Shown: one piece after another, positions 1 to 11,770 of the stretch
How positions within the stretch are numbered: the first letter of the stretch is position 1
How the letters are laid out: each line of letters starts with the position of its first letter
Assembly (NCBI GenBank): GCA_001692895.1
Contig: KV748196.1
Span: forward strand, 1,736,001 to 1,800,000
Origin: Cenococcum geophilum 1.58
Taxonomy: Eukaryota > Ascomycota > Dothideomycetes > Gloniales > Gloniaceae
Length of the DNA stretch: 64,000 bases
Direction: 5' to 3'
The notes under the pieces: model-generated
Told to the model about the DNA's origin: nothing
Databases searched by the model: none
What the model saw: the letters and a program-made list of their open reading frames with translations, nothing else
Made by a program: the position numbers and the translations under genes

Positions 1-361
1 GGTCGACGGCTAGGACTGCTAGTTGTGATGTTATTATATATATCTAAATAGGTTCAAGTATATACTAGCGGATATACTCTATAGAGACCAGGAATATCTT
101 CGCGATAATTAAACGCGTATCTATATCCCGATAATTATATAGTTATACATTAGCCTAAGGATATTCTAGAACTGCAGTAGTTATCCGCTCTACTGCGAAA
201 CTCACCACAGAATCTAAATCTAAATCGTATTTTCTCTTATATACCATCTTATCTATATCTAGGCTGTGTAGATATATTAACATAAATTGTTACTTTAAGT
301 TAATAAGAAACTAATTATTTTTTCTTTATACTAGCTTATATACTTAAGATCCTCTATATTA

Positions 362-1040
362 ATGCTGTAATAGTACTAGGGCGCGTTACCTACTAAATTT
401 CGCCGACCCTGATGTCTGCCAACTAATTAGGATTTTCTATGCTGGGTATGGAAAATCACTATTGGCTCGCTTACTACTTAGCACCTTAGCGACCCCTTTA
501 TATTTACGTCAACCCCTAAAGGCCTTCCTCCTCTTCTTCTCTTTAGCTTAGTATCTTTGTATAGTAGTAATCTACAAGCTTTGTCTCAGAGGAATTTGTA
601 CGAGCCTGTTATAAATGCAGTCTTTTATAATTGCCATTAAAGGATATACTAGCTATTTAAGTAGGAATCTACTTATAGACTACACTTTATAGAATCGTGA
701 ATTAACTGGAAGAGAGTTAAAAACTTTAAGATTATCTGCAAATATATTACCAAAATAACTTTCCAATACCTACACCTTATACTAATACATCGGCCCGTCC
801 TCTTTAAAGAGTACCAGGGCGTAACGAATTAAATTATTCGGCTAAGAGATAATGCTAAGTACCATTATACGTGTAGGCTTAATTGCTATAAGGTGATCCG
901 ACGATTAATAAGAGATAATGTTCTTTAGAGGTGTATAAATTGGGCACTTATTCTTATCTGACTTACATTACTAATAGATAGTATAAACCTTACAATCCGC
1001 GATCTATTAAGTTTCCCCTAGAGAATATATATCTTTACAG
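362..1040 (-). pseudogene. Degenerate unrecognised protein gene
   Basis: One minus-strand frame can be read from about 1040 to 362 if TAA/TAG are ignored. It has protein-like stretches such as HLIAIKPTRIMVLSI, RYALVLFKEDGP and, near its end, a basic run (AKEKKRRKAFRG) followed by DFPYP. The stops sit where Gln or Trp would be natural. The basic C-terminal part faintly recalls fungal transposases, but no catalytic motif was seen, so I assign no family. No start codon was resolved, and the 5' end is vague. Confidence 0.4.
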
Positions 1041-2702
1041 CTATTATATTGTTTAAATAATGGATCGACCGCAACTAAATATGGATAATAATAACGACTT
1101 AGATTCCGCACCTTAAGAATCGCAGTTGCTCTTCCTAACTCCCACTTGCTTATACAGTTAAGGACTCTTATACAATATAACTCTTTAAGCCAGAAAATTA
1201 AAGTTGCAAGCTGTTAACTAGGTATTAGGTTAAGGGTTAATACAATCTTCTTATTAGTTATGCCTATAAGCAGTTTATTACAAATAGCATCGTCTATAAG
1301 TATAAGCGCATCTTTTTAGTCCGCATCGCTGTAGAGGCGGGAGTATAAATCGCAGCAGATATTAGGTTCTATTGCGTTAAGAGCACCTTTATAGTAAGTT
1401 GTATCCAATTAATAATATAGGGTAAAACGTGTCTTGGGATTATCGTAACTATAAAACTGTTCCCGAAGGATATCCATTCTGTAATTGCGGAAGATGTATT
1501 TACTAGGTATTACTAGTAAAATTTACAGAAATGGAAGAAGTATGCTTTATATAGGTAATTATCTTTACAATTCATTAATGAATTAGGTCCTTTATAGTAA
1601 ATCTGCTTTCTAGGTTAAGTAGTAATTTTAAGAGAGTAATTATATAAGGCTATTAATTTTTAGAAGGAAGTATTTCCTTAATATAATAGGTATTTCCAGG
1701 GGCCTAAAGTAGCTTTGGTATCGGTTAGTAGTAGCTATTAATAGTTATAGGCGTGCGCGTGGTTAATAGTCTCTAGGAGATGGCCAGGGAAGGAAGGGTT
1801 AAGAGGTTCACTATTAGGCGTTCTCCGCACTGCTGATTGTAATGTCCTTAACTAAGGATCCCTAACTCTAGCTCCGTATTTTAGCGCTCCTATCCCTTCC
1901 AGTTATATTATGCCTTATGGCAGTTTCTAAATTCTCTCCTAAGGTCTAATACGACCTTAAATAATTAAGTATAATATCCAAATAAGTTTTATATTTAAGA
2001 AATTGGAATAAGTTATAACATTATATATATATCCATCATTATCCTCCCTATTATCTCCCTCCTTCCTTCCACCACCGCCGCCCCGCTTACTGTGGATATG
2101 GGTTTTATCTAAAGCTATATTATACCCGGCCTTCCGCTACTTAGTGACTATAATGCTGCCTTAAACAATATATGCAACTAATGGTTCCTATTTAGTATTA
2201 ATAAATGCGCTAAAGGGTTTTGCCTCATTTATAATAATCTTACCTCCCTGGAGGTCAACTAAATAGTACCAACTTACGATAGCTAGATAGCTACGATAGG
2301 TTTCCAATTTTGGTTTAATGGGACCTTACTAAGTAAGGATTTCTATACTGCTTGTTTTGCCTATACCTGGGGGCCGGAGACTCTCTATAATATAAAAAAC
2401 CAAGCAGTTATTACGCAGAAAGCTTAGACGAAGCTTAATACTCTAGGATGTGTAGTGTAAATATATACACCGAGTGCTAAGAGCTAGCCTATCTGCCTTT
2501 AAATGTCTAGGTATTAGTTATTGGTCTGTTATTTTATCCTATATCCCTCTAATGCGACCCGCCTGTAATTTAAATCTTTAAATGGATTGTATAATGTAAA
2601 CGTAGTATAATCATTGCTAAAAACCCGTAAGAAGGGTTAATATATTTCTATTCCTCCTAGTGCCACCTTTAAGAAAACTGTATAGATTTAAACACGTCTG
2701 CA
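1041..2702. other. RIP-like DNA, no gene recognised
   Basis: This 1.7 kb is TpA-rich with many stops in all frames. I found no frame or motif that I can defend. A pyrimidine-rich run with CCACCGCCGCCCC lies near 2060-2085. A degenerate gene may still be hidden here. Confidence 0.4.
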
Positions 2703-3722
2703 CTAAATATATAATTCCCGGACACCCCCCTCCTGCTTTCTTTTTAAAGCTACGCTTTTAGTACTAGTAGTACCTGTCAATGTATGAAACCCTTGGAGAT
2801 TGGAGAGGTAACTTACGTCTAAAGTTGAGAATGGCGTAAAGAGGGTTAACAAGACTATGACTATAACATAATATAGAGCTTTTAAGCAATATCTACTAAC
2901 CTCCCCCCTCTCCGCCTTAATATAATTGGGGAGGTGTTTGGTTTTAAATAGTAAAATTTGCAAAACAATAGCTGGAATTAAAAAGGGGATATAGTAAACT
3001 AAATAATATAGTGCACGAAGGATTCTTTTTAGTTGAATACTGAGGGCCTAAAGACGAGCCTCGAAGTAAGATAGAGGCTTAAATATAGATAAAAAAAATA
3101 TTAAGCTTAGAATTACGACTAAAACTAAACCTGGAATTAAGCAGTATATAATATTCGCAGAAGTTACTTGTGTTAATGCGTTATCCACAACTTAAAGTTT
3201 CTTAAGTTAATTGCTTAGGATCTTTATAAAGGCTTCGGGCAGAACATTCGTAAGGTTAAGTGGCAGGCTCCTATAATTGGCATGGTTGTTAAATGCAATA
3301 GTGTAATTTTCCGTGCCCAAACTGCAGTTCTTTGGCACCATATTATTTATAGAACTTTGTACCGCACCTATAGCACTAGTAATAGCACTATAAGCTACGC
3401 TGATAAGGCTTTAGGCTCCCGCAGCGGCACTTTAGACCTTACTAGGTAGAGAGTTTAAGTTATTTGGATCTGGGATTCCTAAGCCATGTAATTAAAGCTA
3501 CGAACTATCCCGCACCTAAAGAGAGGGGGAGTTAAACTATGCTTCTGTTAGTTCCTGCAAGATATAACAATAGAGTTGGCCTCCTATAATTAATGTAACA
3601 ATACCAGCGTTTAAGTTCGCCTTTTTGCAGATAACTAGGAGTGTAAGTGTAAAACATAAGAGAAACGCTGCGATGTAGATTAGTGATGTAACCACCTACG
3701 GCTATGATATTTCTTTTAGCAT
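2703..3722 (-). pseudogene. Degenerate multi-span membrane protein
   Basis: The frame stays open on the minus strand over 340 codons from ATG (3722-3720) to the stop at 2703, apart from about eleven in-frame TAG/TAA codons that replace Gln or Trp. The start reads MLKEIS. A hydrophobic span follows (AAFLLCFTLTLLVIC), then a second (AGIVTLIIGGQLYCYI). Next is a roughly 130-residue loop with a conserved-looking block VPKNCSLGT and LPLNLTNVLPEAF, then two more spans (GLVLVVILSLIFFLSIF and YYVIVIVLLTLF). The tail is basic. The layout of four spans and a Cys-containing extracellular loop resembles an uncharacterised family of fungal membrane proteins. I know of no assigned function. The absence of any indel over 1 kb argues that only point mutation killed it. 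Confidence 0.75.
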
Positions 3723-3966
3723 TTTAATAAGATGAGGTGTAAGGGGATTTGTTGTGATAGTAAAAGGATACAAGTTACTATAAAATCCTCTTATAACGCG
3801 CCGTATCCCTACTATAATAACCCCGTAGAAAAATGCCCCTAATAAGAAACTATCTCCTACCTTTTAAAGAGTTTCTAAATAGCTGCGGTGGCAAGGGCAG
3901 GGTTACTCGTCACTCCCTAAGGAACTACTAACGCGATCTTATACGCCTCGTCATCTAAAGAATGAA

Positions 3967-4012
3967 TTAGGTGGATTAGATGGATTAGGTTAGTTAGGTG
4001 GATTAGGTAGGC
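3967..4012 (+). repeat. Short GGTGGATTA-type minisatellite
   Basis: Imperfect tandem units built on GGTGGATTA / GGTTAG. Related G-rich tracts on the plus strand lie at 21261-21360, 26421-26580 and 32891-32930, and the complementary form is at 34205-34300. None is telomeric (TTAGGG) in sequence. Confidence 0.6.
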
Positions 4013-4209
4013 TTTTTTAAACGGCTCTTTAACGACCCAGTAGCTTAATAAAGGTGATAGATAATTCTAAACTAGGTATGTACCCTTGCATATGCGTCTT
4101 CTTTAGGAGTGAAAGGTAAACCTGGTTATATTTATACATTCCTTTAATTGCCTTGGTACTATAAGCTTTGTTTAATTCTTTTTCCTTATATATCTCACTT
4201 TTTTGCATT

Positions 4210-5031
4210 ATGGCGTCGGCCTTCACCCTTAAATTGGATAGTATGTTAGTTAGACGTAAACGCACCCAGATATACTCTTACAGAAAAGCACCTGCGAATG
4301 GCAAATTTCTAGGTCGTGTATATAAAACCAAAACAAAGACCGCTAGAAAGATATCCTCTCGAGGTGATATCTAATATTTATCTCGATTTTCGATTTTCTA
4401 ATTATGGGTAGATGTCGTATTTAATGTCGAGTTATCGGATCAATATATTAAAAAAACTCTCTCTGCTAACTTAACTTTAGCGAGCGCTATATCTATTTAG
4501 TGGCAGCAGGTTATTGATCTAACTGACAATACTAAGCATTGCGCTATTTGTATAAATATTCTTAGTAAAGGGGAGAACGATAGCGCGCGTATGTTTGTTT
4601 TGGAACGCTACTGCTGTATAAGCAACTCCTTAGAGCTAATGACTATTTTAACAGACTAACTAATTTATTACAGATTGTCTGTGGCGAATGTATTTTTAGT
4701 AGTGGCCTAGAAGCTAAGGATGAGTTGGGGATAATGGTTAAACAGTTTAACTGCCCTCGCTGGGATCATTTCTACTAAGGAGTGTAGAATGCACCTAAGA
4801 TTTTTAGAATTGACTATTTAATCTGCTAGAGAAGAGCTAATAATGCTATTTATTAAATTCTTACCCCTTGCGGTAAGTTCCTATATATATTTAGATGATT
4901 TTAAGAAAAGTCTAACTATTATAGGCTATTCATTCTGCTATAACTGTATTATAAAGTGGAACAGCTCTAAATATAGTGGTTATTGCCTATATTGTAGAAA
5001 ACGCTTTGGTAAAGGCCTTAGCACGTTTTGA
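4210..5031 (+). pseudogene. Degenerate RING-finger protein
   Basis: The start reads MASAFTLKLDS at 4210. A first Cys pair appears as HCAIC near 4537, and after a probable intron ending at 4673 (ACTAAC branch, TTACAG acceptor) come VCGEC and NCPRWDH. A second intron is clear at 4873-4924 (GTAAGT, CTAAC branch, TATAG, 52 nt). Splicing it joins phase 1 to phase 1 and yields TPCGYSFCYNCIIKW, then GYCLYCRKRF. This is the classic RING C-terminal half (CG-x-SFC-x2-C ... C-x2-C), with the His ligand changed to Tyr. The family acts as ubiquitin ligases. At least six premature stops are present. The 5' splice site of the first intron was not resolved. Two RING-like Cys clusters or one split domain are both possible. 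Confidence 0.65.
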
Positions 5032-6430
5032 AAATTCGAAATAGTTTAGCGTAGTGTCCTTCGTCAAATATGTTTATGAGTTATTATATCTAGACTCGTA
5101 GTATGCACTTTCCTAGAATGCTCCCTTTAGGGAAGTTGACTTGGGTTCTGGGAGGGTATGGTGAGATATTAATGAACCTTTAAAGGTAAGATAGGGAGAT
5201 TTAATGGTATATAGAACTTATTACACCTAATGCGAGGTTGAGAATGCAAGTTCGTCCTAACCTACTCGTTAATTTGGTCATTTAGCCCTACCTTGTCATC
5301 TTTACCGCTTTTTGCCCCGGTTGCCTTGTTACACTAGTCTCCTATAATATACACTCTTTCTATTCTATTGGCGCTTATAATCCCCTCATTTTTGTGCTTA
5401 TAAGCTTATCACGGATTGGTTAAATTTTTCCACGGACTTAGGCATAGTTTATATAATACGCCGTTAATTTAAAATGTCTCTAATAGTCGAAAGGCGGTTC
5501 CCTTTTTTACACCCTAATATAAAGCAGATTTTTAGCTGTGTATACTGTGCATGTCTCTAATTGAAATGCGGGTTACTGCCTAGCCACTAGAGTATAGGTG
5601 CACCCTTTAGTGACAGGTATCCACGATATGCCGTATATATAGCGGGGTGCAGTGAGACCAGATTGGATAATGCGAGTTTATATATGTCTAATTAGGGCTG
5701 AAAGCAAGTATAAATATCCGATGAGTTTCCTTCCTTTTGCCTACTATCCCATTAATCCTCTTTCCAACTCCTCCTACCTCTAGCTTAAAGCGTTCGCGTC
5801 TGCTACTATATACCCACTATATCTTTTAGCACCCCCAATTAAATCTCTGTGGAGAATCTTAACTAGAGTTAGGACTTTAGTTGGGATTCCTCTATTTAAA
5901 TTCTCTCTAAAGCTATAACGGTAAACGGAACTCGCTAATCTAATCTAAGGTATATGTTGGTCACACAGGGTGACTTACTAATAACGACTACTCGAGTAGG
6001 GTTATAGTGATGTTGGGTAATAAATCTTATTTAATTAGAATGAGGAAGGGTGAGGAGCTTAAGACTCCTCGCCACGCTAGTGCCGCGGCGTCACGTGATA
6101 ACCGCTTGCCTTATTCCCGACAGTATAGCTAATATTTTATATTTAGGTTCCTTTAAGGCAATGCCCAACTTGTCTTGCAAATGGTAAGAAAAGTTAGGTA
6201 ATTCCCGGAAAAGACTGTCCTTGGTACGGTACTCCAGTAAACTGTTTGGACTATTTAGTAAGCACCTTTTCCCGGCAATTTCTGTATAAGTTGGCTAATA
6301 GATAAAGTACCTTAAATATAGGAGATTAGGTAATTTGTATATATTAAAGGCTTTAAACCTATAGGAGGAATATATTACTGCCAATTATATATAAGAAATG
6401 TGCAGGACTTAGTTGTTCACTATTTATTAA
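5032..6430. other. RIP-like intergenic DNA
   Basis: Dense stops and no convincing protein frame on either strand. A TCCTTTCCAACTCCTCC-like pyrimidine run near 5758 and a GC-richer patch near 6070-6100 are the only local features noted. Confidence 0.35.
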
Positions 6431-6439
6431 CCCTTAACA

Positions 6440-7674
6440 TTATTGCTAACCCGCAATTTTGTTCCTAAAACTCTTACCTAGTTACTCCACCATAGTTAGA
6501 ACTGTGAAACCGTCTCCCCCCATTTCAGCTCCACTACCCTCCTATACGGCTTCATTTCCAGTGGACAGCGAGAAATCTTTGTTTAGCAAGCTCGCTGTCT
6601 CCCTACCCTCCTACACGTCTGCATCCTTAGTGGATAGATGCTGATCTTCCTTTAGGAAATCTACTTTCTTTAAACCTTAAAACCACTTGGCTTTAGAAAT
6701 AGAATAGTTAATAAAACGAAGATCGTCTCTTTCCTTGTCTAGGAAGAGATTGAGAATGTAAGTCTCTGGAAGGCCAGAGAAAGCTTTAAGCACGCTAGAG
6801 AAAGGCTCCCCGTCTTTGCCAACCGTAACCCTACTATCTATATTTGCCATTAACTGAAGTTCTTAAATAATATTCGGGCTAAAGCAATGTGCATTAGTGT
6901 CATTTCTACCCTTTAGAGAATCTTTGGTAATTTTTTTGACCTCCTCTATAAGAGCCTCTACGCCCTATACCTCCAAATATATTTCGAGCTTCTTAAGAGT
7001 GGAGTCCCTTTCCTTTCTAGTTTTTTTAGGTCCCTTTAAAAGAGTCTCTACCTTAAGCCTGGGACTATTTATAGATAGGTACTTAGTTACACGCTCGGCA
7101 ACCTCCTAAAGTGGTATAACCTCGCTTTTTTTATAGATGCCGATCTCCCGCAACAGTTTTTGCTGTACAAATATGGCCGGTTTCTATAGTTCCTAGGTTT
7201 TATCCTTAAATTCTAAACTATCGCTATCCTAAAGAGGATGAGGAGGAGGAGGAGGAGGAGGAGGAGGAGGAGGCGGAGGAGGCGGAGGCGGAGGCGGTGG
7301 CAGCAGTGGTAATGGCTGTAATAAAAGAGTTATAATAGCTGCTTTAGGAAGAGGGTTAAAGGAGATACTAATAATCTAGGAAGAGGATCAAAGGTGATTC
7401 TAATGAGAAGATGGACTGATCTAGGATATCTAGGCTAATTTATAGATAGGTTATCTAATATCTCTGCAAAAAAGAGGGGCGTGTAATATGGTGAGATTAT
7501 TATAACGCTGTTTGTGGCGTCCTACAGAAGACTTATCTTAGAAGCTAAGTTATAGATATAGCTTATAAACCACAACAACTTCCTAAAAATATAAGGATGC
7601 TCCACTACCCAATTTCCAATAGGGAGTTCAGCTAGTTATAGGCATGCATGTATATACACTAGTGGAAAATGCAT
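6440..7674 (-). pseudogene. Degenerate polyproline-containing protein
   Basis: Minus-strand gene with ATG at 7674 (MHFPLVYIHACL). It reads through IGNWVVEHPYIFRKLLWF and TPLFFAEILDNLSIN, shifts frame around 7320-7440 (intron or slippage), then enters a Pro-rich tract encoded by the CCT/CCG microsatellite at 7234-7300. After it comes a charged helical region (RKERDSTLKKLEIYLEV, EALIEEVKKITKDSLKGRN) and a C-terminal part with a two-fold repeat around LLNKDFSLSTGNEAV and a similar upstream block. About ten stops lie at expected Gln or Trp positions. I do not recognise the family. The polyproline followed by coiled-coil-like sequence superficially resembles actin-linked proteins, but no formin FH2 motif is visible. 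Confidence 0.5.
7234..7300 (+). repeat. GAG/GCG trinucleotide microsatellite
   Basis: Plus strand (GAG)n grading into GGC/GGAGGC units; the minus strand reads in frame as polyproline in the flanking pseudogene. The tract contains no CpA or TpG, so it could not be altered by RIP, which explains its purity. Confidence 0.85.
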
Positions 7675-7906
7675 AAAAGGTTATGCACCTAAAAGTTTAT
7701 AGAACTTAGAGCGTATATAATACGGATAAGGTCCCTACGGGGGTATATATTACTTCGCTCTCTAACTATACTCTAGGCGTTGAGAAATGTGGGGACGTTG
7801 TTAGTATTGCGGGTAGTGAAAATAGGCGAAGGTTGAAGTTTTATTACCGTAGGCGTTAAATAATGAACTTTATTTACGGATATTATATTCTAGGGAAGAA
7901 TAAGAT

Positions 7907-8218
7907 TTATTTCTTAACAAGTATAGAGATAGGGTGGGGAAATAGCTTGCTAATCCGAGTACTTAGTTCTTGAGATTTAAGGCTAGCCACTATTTAGAGC
8001 TTTAGGTCTCCTAAGTATATAAAAGGGTAAATATAAGAAATCCAAGTCCTAAGCGCCGCCGCAGCTTTAGGCCTAACGAAGTACCTAGTTATTAAGATTC
8101 TAAAACCCACCTATATACTAGTTTAAATAAAAGGGTACAAACAAGCACTTAAAGCCCTAATCGCCGCCGCAGCTGTAGGCCTACTAAAGTGCCCGGCTGT
8201 CAAGGTTCTAAAACCCAT
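7907..8218 (-). pseudogene. Small protein made of two 36-residue repeats
   Basis: Minus-strand frame of 104 codons from ATG at 8218 (MGFRTLTAGHFSRPTAAA) to TAA at 7907, with three internal stops. A 108-bp direct duplication (units at about 8054 and 8162) encodes two 36-residue units sharing GFR-x-L, RP-x-AAA and YPFI. The plus strand across the duplication is also fairly open, so the strand choice rests on having a start, a stop and a continuous frame on the minus strand. No family recognised. Confidence 0.45.
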
Positions 8219-8369
8219 ATATATACTAGTCCAAACCGCACCGCGAACCACTTTTATGAAATCTTGGTCAAGCTTTATTATACGCTTCCCTAAACCATCT
8301 AGAGCTGATCCTCTATCCTATATATATAGAATACGATTAGACTAGCTCTTATACCGGACCTAGCGTCTA

Positions 8370-8790
8370 TTATGCTCAAATTATGCCAGGATCTTAGTAC
8401 TATGGTTACTTGTCCAGCGGAGATAGTCTAAATATTAAGTTGTATAACTTCTGAGCTTAGAGTATGGGCTAAAATAAGCACCAATTATCTTAATAACCTA
8501 TAACTTTGTTAATTTCGCTTAGTAATCATGCGGATAATAGCCTTACTTTAACTTTTCCTAGCTCCGGCTCTGAAAACTCTTTAAATTTATATAAAGAAGC
8601 CCTATCTACCTTAGAAATGTTCTCTCCGTCTTTAGGGACCCAACCGCCTAGGAATACTATATTGGTTATTTGCTCTATAATATACTCTGGCAGAGATGGA
8701 ATGTATACGTTTAGGAGAAGTCCTTTAGTTGTATTTATGTGCACCTTTAGCCGCTAGGGCACAATTCTCTATATCCTCCCCTTGCGACGT
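8370..8790 (-). pseudogene. Degenerate unrecognised protein
   Basis: Minus-strand frame with good protein character: HINTTKGLLLNVYIPSLPEY, IVFLGGWVPKDGENISKV, then VRLLSA, LLSEINKVIGY, NLIFRLSPLDK. Stops fall at Gln or Trp sites. It ends near 8370. Its upstream part runs into the repeat-family A element, and the start was not resolved. Function unknown. Confidence 0.45.
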
Positions 8791-9300
8791 AGTAAGGTAG
8801 AGAGTTAACCCGGTTAAGAGCGAAGGCGCCACTAAGAGCGCTAATATAGCCATGGCTATATTAGCGCTCTTAGTGGCGCCTTTTACACAACCGAGTATCC
8901 CTACGGAGACTCCGCGTTGGGCGTAGTGGCCTACTAACTTTTGGACCGTTCCCACACTTCTATCAACCCTTCCCCGGTAGGACGCCACCGTAATATAATC
9001 CCCTGTGAGAGCGACCACAACATCCTTAGAGTTATGTAAGCCACGCTCGGGATACTTTATATTGATCTTTTAACCTATAAGATACCTATTTAAGAGGAAG
9101 TATAGAGATATTTTACGCCTTAATAAAAATCAATAGGTCGCTTTAATAACCACTAAGTCTAATATAGTTTTACCTCTGCGGTACTTAGCTCCAAAAAAAG
9201 GAAATAAGTACTTACTATCTCTTCTCTAGGGAAACTAATATTGGCTTCTAGGAGGGAAATTCTCGATCGGATGTGTCTGAATCTTAATAGCAAACCTATC
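8755..9300 (+). repeat. Dispersed repeat family A, copy 1
   Basis: About 0.55 kb that aligns by eye with 13140-13760 and in part with 49545-50300. Shared landmarks in order: a palindrome, GTAGGACGCCACCG, GATACCTATTTAAGAG, a CACCTCTGCGG block, GAAATAAGTACTTACTATCT, and TTGGCTTC followed by ATCGGATGTGTCT. Differences between copies are mainly C/T and G/A. A minus-strand frame crosses the palindrome (8725-9018), but I do not regard it as established coding. Confidence 0.75.
8823..8882. repeat. Perfect 60-bp palindrome
   Basis: The two 30-base arms are perfectly complementary with no spacer, centred between 8852 and 8853 on CCATGG. Each arm runs from AAGGCGCCACTAAGAG to the centre. The corresponding sites in copies 2 and 3 are imperfect, and most of the mismatches look like transitions. 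It could form a hairpin or cruciform. Confidence 0.95.
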
Positions 9301-9378
9301 CCTCTTCCCGCTCTAAAATTCCCTTAGCCTTTACCCTCTCTTTAATATCTTAGCTTTCTATATAAGGCAGCGTATTAA

Positions 9379-9885
9379 ATGGCTTTAAAAAAGGGTATCA
9401 ATAACAACTAGAACTGGAGGTTTGAAAGTAAACGTAAAGAGATTTTCCGTATAATATTTGCTGAACCCAAGTCTATTAAGGTTAGGAGCTATTCTATACA
9501 TGTGTCCTGCACTCTAACTGTTTTATAAATAGAGAAAATATTAGCCTTTTACCCTAATCCCTCAAAGCTATGCAATTCTTTGGTATTTATGCAGTTTACC
9601 TAGAATGGGCTATAGTTAGATGGTTACTGGGAGTTATAGAACTTGGAGTTAATAAATAATTGGACGGAATTACTAAGAATAGATGGGATGGACGATTTCG
9701 TTAGTTGGACGGAATTGCTTAAGTAAAACGGATACTAAAAAGATTAATACGGAGTATGGAAGAAGATACTGTCTTTAATAGCGGAAGCTAGGCCGTCCTA
9801 GTTAACTGTAATAGAGGACTTAAGTAGCTAATGAGGGACTTTGATAGGCATAGAGGCTTAAGACGTTAGCTTTACTTTAGTATAA
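9379..9885 (+). pseudogene. Degenerate unrecognised protein with WTELL repeat
   Basis: Plus-strand frame of 169 codons starting MALKKGINNN at 9379. Recognisable stretches are NWRFESKRKEIFRIIF, ILAFYPNPSKLCNSLVFM, then NNWTELLRIDGMDDFVSW followed by a second WTELL 45 bp downstream, and VWKKILSLIAEARPS. About ten stops occur, all at sites where Gln or Trp fits. It lies just downstream of repeat-family A copy 1. Family unknown. Confidence 0.5.
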
Positions 9886-10639
9886 AAATGCTATTGAACT
9901 AGAACCCAATATCGCCATACCCTAGCTATTAGGAGCGCAGGACGTAAGCCGTCAAATGCAATATAGCGTTATTATATTACCGTAGTGTTCTGAAGTTACT
10001 GCTAGTGGTATAGCAATGCCTAGATATTAACCTGCTTAACGGTAATTAGATCTTACCCTCTTTTTAGGAGCTCCTCTTTTTCAGTAAGGCTGTTATACGG
10101 TAGCTTCATTTAATCCTATAATCTAATAAGTCATTATGCGCTAGCAGGGATCGCGATCGGCCCTTTAGTATGCTACTTCAATGATATAGTGGGGTGCATA
10201 AACTTCGTCTAATTAGTTTAGGTACATTCTTCGTTAAAGGAGCGCTGGCTATAGTGGACATCTTTGCGGCTATATTGAGTTTCTCTTTACTGCTTGCTTT
10301 CACTTTGCAGAAAACATCTTCAAAGCTCTAAACTGCTGCTAAGGTTCTATATAGTGCGCTTAATCTTTGCCCTATTTATATTTCCTCGCCCGTTTAAGCA
10401 GTATGGTTGAAGCTTACACGAGACAGCGCTGTGCGTTAAAGGAGCTTTTTTATGGCGACAATTTAAGAATGGGCAAGCAGTTCGTCCCTCGAGGTATACA
10501 ACTCCCTGAAGTAAGTTTGCCTTCTAGGGCGGGAAGCGATCTTCCTATATAGCGGAGATGGTGGGTACGCTTATAGTGGGCTTAAATATAATCATATATA
10601 ATAATAGTAGGGCTGACTAGATAATAGATGCTAGCATTA
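9886..10639. other. No gene recognised
   Basis: RIP-like sequence. A plus-strand run of 61 codons (10367-10552) is the longest open stretch, but its flanking codons give no support for a larger gene. Confidence 0.35.
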
Positions 10640-11335
10640 AATAGACTGACCTTTACCGAAAAGGCGGCGATGGAATGATATACAGGCCATGAGGCAGCGG
10701 GGAGGTAATCTAATTAGAGACCTGCTCTGCGCCGCTACTAGGCTAGTTGACGTTAAATAAAGAATATTAAGTAACTAAATTGCAGCGGGCGAAATATAGG
10801 CTATTAGCAGAAGGTTTAGTTTGAGTATCTATGCGATATCTATCTATTAATAGTTCCCCGCCATATAGCTCTGGAAGGCAAAGTATCTACCAACTGTTAA
10901 CACCGTAAGGAAACCCACCGAATACTAGACTGCCACTTCCCTATATAGTCTCCCTTCGGAATATATGTTCTTAAGTTGCCTCTTATAAACCCTCTACAGG
11001 GTTTAGCCGCATGCCGTAAAACCAGCGAGATAAGCTTTTCGTAATGTAGGTTCTATAGGAATATTAAAAGTGGAACCCTCTATTATATTAACCAAGAGCT
11101 CCGCACCTTGGCTTATATATATTTTATCAATAGTGAGGGTCGCTCGATACTTGGTTTCTTAAAGGGTCACCTCTATATCCACAAGATAGGTGGTAAAATT
11201 TATATTAAACACCTCTGTAATCTACGACATTAGGATTTTATCCTCTATATTAGATAAGTAGGGGCCCTACTTTTAGGGATGGAATCTCTTCGTCCTTAAA
11301 TATTCTGTAATTTTTAGACGCAATAAACTTCTCAT
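10640..11335 (-). pseudogene. Degenerate unrecognised protein
   Basis: Minus-strand frame from ATG at 11335 (MRSLLRLKITEYLRTKRF) through NFTTYLVDIEV, KYRATLTIDKIYI, AELLVNIIEGSTFNIPIE and LRKAYLAGFTACG, then VGFLTVLTVGRYFAFQSYM, with TAG/TAA at Gln- or Trp-like sites. The 3' limit is uncertain. The alternation of short beta-like strands gives no family that I can name. Confidence 0.45.
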
Positions 11336-11559
11336 AGCTTGCAACGCCTAATGCCTATTCGTTTGCGGTGGAATCTATCGTGTTAGGAGGGGTAATAGTG
11401 ATTTCGGTAGAATGACAAGATAATTTTCAAGGCGACAGAGATAAAGGTCTTGTATAATTAAAGCTAGATGCTAAGGAGGGTTTAAAGAGCCTATTTATGC
11501 GTGTGCGGGTTAGGCTAAATTAACTAAATACGGCCCCTATCTCCAACCTGGTATTGCGG

Positions 11560-11770
11560 ATACGTATACTATCTTATAGTTTCCTAACAGGAGCATGCGG
11601 TATAATATAGTTGCTACAGATAACAAAGACTGGTAAATGCCTATGTGTAAGGCGTTAAGCCGAGACTATAAATAGGAGGGTGCCATAATGCATATTCGGA
11701 GGCTGTAAACGGACGAATACCGCTTACTTCTAGTCATGCTCTAGATAGTGACGGAGTGTAAGATAATCAA
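11560..11770 (+). repeat. Dispersed repeat family B, copy 1
   Basis: Matches 45690-45900 by eye. Both copies contain GGTAAATGCCTAT, then a G-rich block ending GGTGTGCCA or GGTGCCA, then a TATGCTCCAGA / CATGCTCTAGA block. A third partial match to the 3' portion (GTTAGTATTGCGGGTAGT) is at about 7800-7850. Confidence 0.6.

Noticed and set aside
300..1040. Transposase or Starship captain recombinase
   Set aside because: A basic C-terminal run alone is not diagnostic, and no catalytic residues or terminal repeats were seen.
8040..8250. Plus-strand reading of the 108-bp duplication as an Arg-rich repeat protein
   Set aside because: The minus strand gives a start, a stop and a continuous frame with fewer stops.
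8725..9018. Minus-strand 97-codon open frame across the palindrome as a membrane protein
   Set aside because: Its hydrophobic part is encoded by the palindrome itself and the frame is not confirmed in copies 2 and 3; the flanking real frame (8370-8790) uses another phase.
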